Shown here: in pieces, positions 6,700 through 12,600 of the stretch
How the letters are laid out: the number at the start of each line of letters is the position of its first letter
Numbering within the stretch: the first letter of the stretch is position 1
Origin: Pavlovales sp. CCMP2436
Taxonomy: Eukaryota; Haptophyta; Pavlovophyceae; Pavlovales
DNA length: 12,600 nt
Reading direction: 5' to 3'
Assembly (NCBI GenBank): GCA_026770615.1
Contig: MU631488.1
Coordinates: 58,005 to 70,604, forward strand
The notes under the pieces: model-generated
What the model was told of the DNA's origin: nothing
The model's input: the letters and a program-made list of their open reading frames with translations, nothing else
The model's database searches: none
Translations under genes and position numbers: made by a program

Positions 6700-7057
6700 C
6701 AGCGTGCCCAGGTTGATTGGCCGCTTTGCGGGTTTTTTTTTATGCGCGAGTTCCAAACTTTTCGATTTTTTTGCGCCAGATATTAGAACGAAAAGCGGAG
6801 AGGGTTCTTATTACGTGACTGGCTCGCCGTCACTAGTCACTTTCTTACCAGAAGATCTTGGATCGACTGATGATATCGATTGCATTTTCAATGTAGCTTA
6901 AACCGTCTTGGATCGACCAATGAGTTTAAACCGACCTGGCGTGTAAATATCTATAAAAACGTCCGGCCCCTAGCGCAAAAAAAAAATCGGAAGACGGAAA
7001 ACGGAAAACTCGTGCCAAAAAAAAAGACGATGCGGCCAATTAACCCGGGCAGCGCTG
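6700..7057. mobile_element. MITE-like element with long inverted arms and TA flanks
   Basis: The left arm begins CAGCGTGCCCAGGTTGATTG and the right arm, reverse complemented, begins CAGCGCTGCCCGGGTTAATT; both continue with GGCCGC, a poly-T run, CGAGTT, a TTTTCGATTTTTTTGCGC-like block and ATATT. The arms cover roughly 6700-6784 and 6945-7057. TA lies just outside each end (6698-6699 and 7058-7059). Ends beginning with CAG and a TA target duplication fit a non-autonomous Tc1/mariner/pogo-type element. The 160-bp middle contains CTTGGATCGAC twice (about 6857 and 6907) and no transposase. Confidence 0.65.
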
Positions 7058-7059
7058 TA

Positions 7060-7309
7060 ACACCGGAATAACACGTGTGATTTACTGATAATTGAGTTGG
7101 CTATTTATTAACTATAAACTCATTACGATCATAAAATTAACTTGCTGGTAATGTTTATGAATATTTTAAGACCTGCTACTCATATGAACGAAACAGTTTT
7201 ACAAATTTAAAACTAAAACTTACTATCAATACTAACTTACATAATTTGACTGTTTAACCCGCCACCGATGAAATGCAGACAATAATCAAGATGAATGAAG
7301 TTAACCCTG
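7060..7309. other. AT-rich intergenic region, no gene seen
   Basis: Low-GC DNA with many stops in all frames. No promoter, RNA gene or repeat of note was found. Confidence 0.6.
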
Positions 7310-7639
7310 CTGACGCTGTCAATGACACTGTATATCAAAGATTTGAATGACACTGTGCCGAAGTTGCCGGGCACCCAGCTGCTGGATCAGATGCACCGGC
7401 CACTCCCAATCCCATCATACGCACCCCGAGGCGCGGTGCAGTGGCAACGCGCAGGAGAGGTGGTCTGACGGTCCTTCAACAGGTACACTGAACGGCTTGG
7501 TCATGCAAATCTCGAGGCGGCAGAACACGTGCGCAGCCTAGCCCGCCATCCTACACATCCGGCAGCGAAGGTGCGAGAAGCGGCTGGCCTTGGGCAGTCC
7601 ACTTGTGCCGCTGGTAAAGATCGATGATAAACACTGGAC
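7310..7639 (-). pseudogene. Decayed AMP-binding acyl-CoA synthetase (FATP-like) fragment
   Basis: On the minus strand from 7621 the frame reads IFTSGTSGLPKASRFSHLR, which matches the P-loop-like signature of the AMP-binding (ANL) superfamily and, through its PKA..SHLR context, the fatty-acid transport protein/very-long-chain acyl-CoA synthetase branch. These enzymes activate fatty acids to acyl-CoA through an acyl-AMP. After an in-frame TAG (7538-7540), the same frame resumes with SDHLSCALPLHRASG, close to the family's LPLYHSAG block. A shift then gives MMGLGVAG, and there is a weak SVIQIFD near 7325. The spacing between blocks is a little long. Upstream of about 7639 the frame dissolves into Arg/Pro repeats. 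Only a small part of a ~600-residue enzyme remains and it contains stops, so it is non-functional. A short exon next to a badly resolved intron is less likely. Confidence 0.6.
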
Positions 7640-7961
7640 ACGAGCGGCACGATCAGGACTGCTCAAGTCTGGGCTCCGCAACCGGGCAGTGTGGAGGGCT
7701 CGAAGCCCGGCCGCCAGCCGCCGAGAACCCGGCCGCCAGCTGCCGCGAACCCGGGGGTCCCGCACCAGCCGCCGAGAACCCAGCCGCCAGCCGCGGCTTG
7801 GCGGCCGACGCAAGACCTGGGGAGCTTTCGCCAGCGGGACTCCTCTCAAGAGGCTCCCCGGCGCAGCTCACCACCCGCGGTCTTCCGAACCCGGCCCAAC
7901 GGTCTCCCGAACCCGGCCCAACGGTCTCCCGAACCCGGCCCATCGGTCCCTTTTGCGGTCA
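7640..7961. repeat. GC-rich degenerate repeat region between the pseudogene and the Ala/Pro-rich gene
   Basis: Degenerate copies of a GCCGCCAG / GCCGCCGAGAACCC motif occupy about 7706-7800. A clean tandem repeat follows at 7878-7943: three 22-bp units, CGGTCTCCCGAACCCGGCCC plus AA or AT, and a partial fourth. The many Arg/Pro-rich frames on both strands are products of these repeats and are not supported as genes. Confidence 0.7.
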
Positions 7962-9053
7962 CTAGCCACTGTAGCCGATTCCCAGCATCATCTTGAGCTG
8001 CATCGATGAATGGGTCTGCTCCGCCTGGCCCACCGCGGGCGCGGCCGGCGCTGCTGGCAGCTGGGGCTGACTCCCAGCAGGAGGGCCTCCCGTTGGGGCG
8101 GAGCGCGAAAAGGGCACACCCGGTGGAAAGCCAGGAGGCTGCGGGTACGCCCACTTCTGCTGCGCCTCAGAAAGTGGCGGAGGAGCCCCCGGTGCCGATC
8201 CCGGGGGAGGTGGCGCCGAGCCCCCGGTGCCGATCCCGCAGAGCGCTCGCAGCTGCGCGCTCAGGTCGGCGGCGGAGGCCTGCGGCTCGGCGGCGTGGCG
8301 CGTGGGAGCGCCAGCTGCGCTCCGGCGGATTTCGGCAGCCGAGTACCACGAGCCGGGGGCATCCTTTGGCTTTGCGAAGCTGCTCCCGCGCACCTCCGAG
8401 CGTGGAGCGATGGCAGAGCGCGGCAGGTTTGTGGGTAGGCTCGTCGGCGGCGGCGGCTGCCGCGGCGCGGCCACCGCTGTCTGCGGAGCCGGCGCTGTTG
8501 GGAAGACAGTGCTTGGCCCGCGCATCGTGCGGAGCTCCGAGGTGATCGCCGCGTGCGGCGGGGCGGCCGCGGCGGCCGCGTGCGCTGTGCGTGCGCGCAT
8601 GGTCAGGCGAGGAGGCTGCATTTCGCGAACAATTGCCACAGCGCCCGATACCTGCGCCCCGGCGCCCATTGCCCAGTTGTCTAGGACGAACTCTTCGCCC
8701 GTTTCTGGGTCCACGCAGACCAACCGCTGGGGCGGCTGCAGCGGGCGCGTAGGCGTCGATTTCGGCGTGGCCACCACGTCTAGCTCGGAGCGCAACGGCG
8801 GAAGCGGCGGCGACGGGAAGGTGCGTGCGTGCTGCTGCGCAGCCTGCAGCGCCATGTTCAATTTGACAGAGCGAAGCAGCCTGCGCTCCTGCATCCAGCC
8901 CGGGTAGAAGCCCCGCGTCTTGCCGTCGGGCCCGCGTGCATATCTGGGCCCTGACGTCCGCTGCGGTCCAGACGCGCCGCTCATGCCCCCATGCTCGAGC
9001 CCCCGCCCCGACGTTGCGTACGAAGTCCGCTGCGGACCAGACTCACCGCTCAT
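7962..9053 (-). CDS. Ala/Pro-rich low-complexity protein of unknown function
   Basis: From the ATG at 9053 the frame encodes 363 residues. Residues 1-11 and 24-34 are a duplicated MSG(E/A)SGPQRTS. Conserved-looking islands follow: residues 41-79 (GPDGKTRGFYPGWMQERRLL onward), 111-130 (LVCVDPETGEEFVLDNWAMG), 225-246 (including SWYSAAEIRRSA), 264-278 (LSAQLRALCGIGTGG) and the C-terminus 349-363 (SSMQLKMMLGIGYSG). The last two are variants of one motif. The rest is Ala, Pro and Gly linker with an alanine run near 159-164. No signal peptide, membrane span or enzyme motif is seen. Islands separated by disorder suggest a scaffold with short linear motifs, which is inference. The frame stays open upstream to 9260 with no ATG, so an upstream exon is possible. 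Minus-strand islands are more protein-like than the plus-strand frame at 8227-8907, which I treat as a shadow. Confidence 0.55.
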   Translation of the reverse strand: MSGESGPQRTSYATSGRGLEHGGMSGASGPQRTSGPRYARGPDGKTRGFYPGWMQERRLLRSVKLNMALQAAQQHARTFPSPPLPPLRSELDVVATPKSTPTRPLQPPQRLVCVDPETGEEFVLDNWAMGAGAQVSGAVAIVREMQPPRLTMRARTAHAAAAAAPPHAAITSELRTMRGPSTVFPTAPAPQTAVAAPRQPPPPTSLPTNLPRSAIAPRSEVRGSSFAKPKDAPGSWYSAAEIRRSAAGAPTRHAAEPQASAADLSAQLRALCGIGTGGSAPPPPGSAPGAPPPLSEAQQKWAYPQPPGFPPGVPFSRSAPTGGPPAGSQPQLPAAPAAPAVGQAEQTHSSMQLKMMLGIGYSG

Positions 9054-9276
9054 GCTGCCCCGGCGACCTCCCTCACACCTGCCCTCTTCGACCCCCAACC
9101 CACGCGCCAACTCACGCGCCAACTGCCCTAACTCACGCGCGACGCGTGCCGCGTCGTTTTTTGAAAAGGTCGTTTTTTTAATCAAAAATAGACCTTCGTT
9201 TAAAGTGACGTTTAAAATTCGTTTCGGTTTTTTGTTTCGGAAGAGTGCCTGAAAGTTCAATACTTTAAAGACGGGC

Positions 9277-9535
9277 TGTCAGGCGCCGGACAGCGCGGAG
9301 CTGGTCTGGGCCTTGGACACCAGGACTGGACTATCAGTGAGTGAGAACCAGTCCGGGCGGCAGAGCGGATCTGCTGCCATAAGATAGAACATGCAGCCTT
9401 TAAGGCGTCCTCTTTTCGTCTTTTGCAGTTACTTTCACCATTGTTGCCCCTGCTGGCCACTCGCGCGGAGCGAGTGCTGCCTCCAGCTAGCGCCGAGAGG
9501 ACTAGGCTGAGAGGCGCATCAGGGCCGTATCCAAC
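9277..9535 (+). promoter_or_regulatory. Probable 5' LTR and leader of the retrotransposon
   Basis: About 260 bases of non-coding DNA precede gag, opening with the 16-bp near-palindrome at 9277-9292. I could not place the LTR end or a convincing primer-binding site by eye, and the 3' LTR needed for comparison lies beyond the window. Confidence 0.35.
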
Positions 9536-10021
9536 ATGAGCTCATCGCGTTACAACGACACGCGTGCCCTGGACGGTGCGTCTCAGGACAACAACCTGGT
9601 GAAGAACATGAAGAAGATCAACACGGCCGACCTCGCAGAGATGCCGACCAAGATCAAGCTCCTACGCGAGCTCGAGAAGGCGCTGTACAAAGCCAACCTG
9701 CCGACGATCGTCGAGCTCAGCATCGAGACAAACATGCAGGAGCTGATCTCGCGCCCGAAGTTCATCGAGCAGAAGATGCACCACAGCGGCCCGACCGCTG
9801 AGGCGTTCGCGCAGGCGAGCTCCCACATCGACGCAGTCGTCACGGCGCACTCGATCAAGTACGAGCGTACGGTGATGGACGTGGACGGGGGCCTGCGCAT
9901 GTGCGCCAACAAGTACATGACTGACTTCGCCACCGACGCAGAAAAGGAGCAGATCGATGTCGATACGATCCGCTTCAGCGACCTGGTCTACCTCACTGGC
10001 GAGCGGGGCAACGGCGGTTAA
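9536..10021 (+). CDS. gag: Retrotransposon gag, N-terminal segment (truncated by a small duplication)
   Basis: The ATG at 9536 (context CCAACATGA) starts 161 codons of a helical, charged protein: NMKKINTADLAEMPTKIKLL and RELEKALYKANLPTIVELSI are typical stretches. It stops at TAA 10019-10021. The stop lies between two identical copies of GGCAACGGCGGT (10007-10018 and 10023-10034) separated by TAAA. The following gag-pol frame is open from just after this point, so I read the stop as the product of a 16-bp insertion rather than a natural gag end. In Ty1/Copia elements, gag forms the virus-like particle that packages the element RNA. No canonical gag motif is visible in this part; the assignment rests on position. 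Confidence 0.65.
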   Translation: MSSSRYNDTRALDGASQDNNLVKNMKKINTADLAEMPTKIKLLRELEKALYKANLPTIVELSIETNMQELISRPKFIEQKMHHSGPTAEAFAQASSHIDAVVTAHSIKYERTVMDVDGGLRMCANKYMTDFATDAEKEQIDVDTIRFSDLVYLTGERGNGG

Positions 10022-10034
10022 AGGCAACGGCGGT
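10007..10034 (+). repeat. 12-bp direct repeat with TAAA spacer interrupting gag
   Basis: GGCAACGGCGGT occurs at 10007-10018 and 10023-10034 with TAAA between. The 16-bp offset is not a multiple of three. It introduces the stop and moves the frame by one base, exactly the change needed to leave the 9536 frame and enter the 10041 frame. Confidence 0.85.
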
Positions 10035-10040
10035 AAGACG

Positions 10041-10925
10041 ATGGTGCGCGGGACTTTCGAGATGTCCGCCACTCCGTGCGATAAGTCGGAGGAGGGTTCC
10101 CCGCAGTGGACACCCTCTTTCAAGGCCATCGCCGACGCCGTCAAGCTCGAGGGCGTGCCGCAGCAGTCTCCGCTGCTGAAAGGCAGCGGCTCTGAGACCG
10201 CCTCTGCGACGGTTTCGGAACCTACCACGCCGGCGCTGGCGGCGTCTTCGAAGGTCCAGCGCTTCCGCGCCGATGCCAAGCGCATGATCCTCCGCGCCGA
10301 GTGCGAGCTCGACTCGCTCGCTGCGGACTTGGAGGTCAAGATCCGTGAGCTTCGCTCCAAGAGCGACGCGAGCAAGTACCCAACTTACACCGAGTACCTC
10401 GGCAGCCTCTGGGACAAGTCGGCGATATGCGCACTCGGCGTGCTCAACGAGATGATCGCTGACGACGCGATGCGCTCCCTCAAGACGCACGTCGGCGTGC
10501 GCCAGTTCGACACCCAGTCCGCCATCTTCGAGAATTTTTTTGACTCGATCACGCTGTGCTCGAGCCGGACCGACTTTGGCTCTCAGCTGCTCGTGCACGT
10601 CAGGGCCAAGTACCCCCTCGCCGGCAAGTCGAAGATCTCCTTCGAGGAGGGGCTCGCCTTGTACAACGACGCCAGAGTCGCCGCAGAGGCGGTCCCCATG
10701 AACGAGGCTGCTTCGAGGCTGTTCGACATCCTCGAGCTGATCCCTGAGGACGCCGTGACGCTGCCCATCATCGCGCGCGTCAAGCGCACGCCCCGGAGCG
10801 AGTTTAACATGACTCTCTACCAGTCCGTGATCAGCGAGCTGCGCCAGCACGTGATCATGTGCAAGGTCCCTGTCGTCGCGCAGGCGCGCTGGGCGACGGG
10901 TGAGTCTGCCGGCGGCGGCGGCGAA

Positions 10926-10958
<33 letters not shown>

Positions 10959-12080
10959 ATTTCCTCGGCAAACGCAGCATACAAGCAGCCCCCTACCCCA
11001 AATGGCTGTTACACATGCGGCGGCGCGCACTTCCAGCGCGACTGCCCGCGCGGAAATGGCGGGCGCGGTACGTTCGGGGGGCGTGGCGCCTTTGAGCGCG
11101 GCGGCTACGGTGGCGGCGGGCGCGACGGTGGCGGCGGCTACGGTGGCGGTGGGCGCGGCGGTGGCGGTGGCGGCGGCTACGGTGGCGGTGGGCGCGGCGG
11201 TGGCGGTGGCGGCGAGCGCGGTGGGGGCGGGGATTTTCCTGTCCCTAGGCCGGTGCGCAAAGTCATCCGCCTCCAGTCGGGTCAGGAGTCCAACCGGGCC
11301 TACGCCAACGTGGCCCGGTGCCACAACCACTTTGAGTCGCTCGCAGGGCTCCCGGACTCCAGCGATCTCCCGGACTCCGATGCCAGCTCTGTCGCCTCCA
11401 CGACAGAGCCCGACGAGTCGTGTATGTGGGGCGCGGAGGGAGTGGCGGCGCTCGCCCAGCTCCCCAACCTACTCGAGAGTTTCTGCGACCCCTCCGAGCT
11501 CGTGCCCGGAGACGAGGCCGACTCCGAGTCGGAGGTGTCGGCAGCGGAGAATTCTGCTGCAGCGCGGCGCGCAGCCGCGCGCCCGCAGAGGCCCGGCGAG
11601 TTCAAGGCCCCCAAGCACCCGGCCCCCAAGTACATCGTCAAGTCGAAGCCCAAGGGAGTGGCCGCGCGCGGTGACAACTCCTTCCTCACCATGGCCAAGG
11701 CCGAGCAGCGGCACCAGCCGTGCTCCAAGGGCCTCCTCATCGGGCGCAAGATGGAGCGCGACCTCGGCTACTTCCAGCTCGCCAACGCTCGCTCGGCGCA
11801 CGACCAGGAGACGGACGGTACGGTCATGCTCAACGTGAATTCGGGCGCCGACCGGCACCTCTTGAAGCCAAAGGACATCACCAAGCGCAGGAAGGCGAGC
11901 AAGGGCTCGGTCGAGTGGGGCGGCAAGGGCTACCAGTCCGCCGCTTCGTGCGAGGGCTACGCGGAGTTCAACCTCGGCAAGGGCAAGAACTCGGTCGACA
12001 TCGAGGCACACGCGTGGGGCGTTGCCGACGTCACGACGCGGCTGCTCTCGGTGCAGCGCCTCGTAGCTGACGGGGCGACG
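10041..12080 (+). CDS. Retrotransposon gag-pol, gag core through protease
   Basis: From the ATG at 10041 a 680-codon stretch is coherent. Residues 1-284 continue the helical gag. A poly-Gly run (about 288-305) precedes a zinc knuckle at residues 323-335, CYTCGGAHFQRDC (C-x2-C-x3-H-x4-C, one residue shorter than the usual C-x2-C-x4-H-x4-C), which binds element RNA. An RGG/GYGG-rich tract (about 338-398) follows, then acidic and basic linkers. The protease lies at about 595-680. Its active-site motif reads NSGADRHL at residue 600 (11838) where the family has D(S/T)GA, and it ends with LLSVQRLVADG. Asn in place of the catalytic Asp should abolish cleavage. The frame stays open to the window end, but after 12080 it turns into Arg/Ala-rich text while the +2 frame becomes protein-like, so a base was probably lost at about 12080. 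The ATG at 10041 may be internal to an originally longer gag. Confidence 0.75.
10908..10955 (+). repeat. GGC triplet repeat (poly-Gly)
   Basis: A nearly pure GGC run, broken once by GAA, encodes about 15 glycines just before the zinc knuckle. It is prone to length change. Confidence 0.85.
11100..11225 (+). repeat. Minisatellite encoding RGG/GYGG repeats
   Basis: Three units begin GGCTACGGTGGCGG; the first is about 33 bp and the next two are near-identical 39-bp units (GGCTACGGTGGCGGTGGGCG, then CGGCGGTGGCGGTGGCGG). They encode the GYGGGGRGGGG tract. All units are multiples of three, so the frame is kept. Confidence 0.85.
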
Positions 12081-12310
12081 TGCACTTCAGCAACTCCGGC
12101 TCCTACCTCGATTTCACCAAGGTCGGCGGCGGGCGCATCCCTATCGACGCGAACTCGATGGTACGCGCGCGCATGCGCGCAGGCAGCCTCCCAGAGGCAC
12201 CCGCGCCGGTGGCGTCGGCAGCGCCAGCGCTCAGTCAGCGCAGGCGCAGGTGCGGCCGCGGCGCGGGGCGCGGCAACGGCGCGACGCTCGACACGCGCCA
12301 GGGAAACTAA
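12080..12310 (+). pseudogene. Shifted continuation of the retrotransposon protease region
   Basis: In the frame two bases on, the text resumes with HFSNSGSYLDFTKVGGGRIP and IDANSMVRARM, which is what should follow LLSVQRLVADGAT in a Copia protease/pre-integrase junction. One missing base at about 12080-12082 explains the shift. The frame then becomes Ala/Pro/Arg-rich and stops at 12308-12310. Confidence 0.55.
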
Positions 12311-12381
12311 GGGGCCCGGCCGCGCGGCCGACCTAGCTCAGGGGCGGGAGGCGCCCCTCGGCAAGCTGGCTCCGGCTGTGA

Positions 12382-12600
12382 GCGCGGCGCACGGGCACCA
12401 CAGACGCAAGACTTTTGCAGCGCACGCTCACTGCAGTCGACGGGATGAAATCGTCGAAACCCGAGGCCGCCGACCTGTCCGTTTTCGGCGGAGCTCGGAT
12501 GCGCCGGTCGACGTGGAGTCGGCCACTTCGCGCAGCGCGAGCCCCGGGAGAGATCACGTACCTCGACGCCTTTCAAGTCTCCAAGCACGATCTGCCGGTC
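12382..12600 (+). pseudogene. Degenerate pre-integrase/integrase start (partial)
   Basis: In a third frame, open from 12382 to the window end, the text reads RRTGTTDARLLQRTL, then ADLSVFGGARMRRSTWSR and RAARAPGEITYLDAF. This resembles the Copia HHCC/pre-integrase region (H..R.GH.....L, C..C..GK.R) followed by the RA..PGE....D start of the integrase core. The expected His and Cys residues are not kept (GT for GH, SVF for a C-x2-C), so the zinc-binding module looks lost. The match is weak and relies on position after protease. Confidence 0.4.

Larger units (their letters stand above)
9277..12600 (+). mobile_element. Copia-type LTR retrotransposon, 5' part (runs off the window)
   Basis: The order is non-coding leader, gag, zinc knuckle, glycine-rich tract, protease with a LLSVQRLVADG block, then weak pre-integrase/integrase similarity. 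Protease followed by integrase, and the LLSV..LV.DG block itself, are typical of Ty1/Copia rather than Gypsy elements. The left boundary is tentative: 9277 begins a near-palindrome, TGTCAGGCGCCGGACA, with the 5'-TG expected of an LTR. The right LTR, reverse transcriptase and RNase H are outside the window. The copy carries several inactivating lesions, described in the coding entries. It reads away from the neighbouring minus-strand gene. Confidence 0.75.

Noticed and set aside
8227..8907. A 226-codon plus-strand frame opposite the Ala/Pro-rich gene
   Set aside because: It begins inside low-complexity DNA and lacks protein-like islands; the minus frame is longer and more coherent.
9277..9535. 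Primer-binding site complementary to a tRNA 3' end
   Set aside because: Several TGG-starting stretches exist (for example near 9329 and 9449), but none fits well after a clear LTR end.
9993..11330. A 445-codon minus-strand frame across gag
   Set aside because: It is antisense to a coherent gag with a zinc knuckle; its Ala/Thr repeats mirror the GGC-rich DNA.
10900..11838. A 312-codon plus-strand frame in another phase
   Set aside because: Ala, Arg, Ser and Pro-rich text with no motif; the overlapping phase carries the zinc knuckle and protease.

Overview
The window looks like nuclear DNA from a GC-rich unicellular eukaryote, most likely a marine alga such as a haptophyte or a stramenopile. 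This placement is an inference. It rests on GC-rich coding DNA set in AT-rich spacers, 27-residue ankyrin-type repeats with a Y-A-H-E-H-G-C-P-W-D core, CDEPGCEY-type C2H2 fingers, Golgi and lipid-enzyme homologues, and a Copia-type retrotransposon. Nothing suggests a bacterial or organellar origin: there are no operons, no ribosome binding sites and no tRNA or rRNA that I can see.

Layout. 1-32 is a pure G run. About 166-452 (+) is the last exon or 3' remnant of a GDP-mannose/nucleotide-sugar transporter. 1080-2344 (-) is an F-box-like plus ankyrin-repeat gene broken by three one-base shifts, each at a homopolymer. 2345-3700 is gene-poor, with a small TA-flanked inverted-repeat element at 2817-3029 and an unidentified open stretch at 3444-3647. 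3712-4911 holds a C2H2 zinc-finger gene whose first ~64 codons lie on the minus strand, head-to-head with its finger array on the plus strand. 5036-5686 is a second inverted-repeat element. 5992-6687 is an unrecognised basic open frame with a better acidic C-terminus one frame over. 6700-7057 is a third inverted-repeat element with TA flanks. About 7310-7639 (-) is a decayed AMP-binding (acyl-CoA synthetase/FATP-like) fragment. 7962-9053 (-) is a low-complexity Ala/Pro-rich gene of unknown function. From about 9277 to the window end is the 5' part of a Copia-type LTR retrotransposon: gag, zinc knuckle, glycine-rich tract, protease and the beginning of the integrase region.

The genes show no shared pathway. 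The common theme is a gene-poor, repeat-rich neighbourhood in which most recognisable genes are partial, shifted or rearranged. The retroelement carries a 16-bp offset direct repeat that splits gag, Asn in place of the catalytic protease Asp, and a later one-base shift, so this copy is unlikely to be autonomous. The most interesting structure is the zinc-finger locus: on paper, one inversion of about 200 bp rebuilds a continuous reading frame with a correctly spaced first finger.
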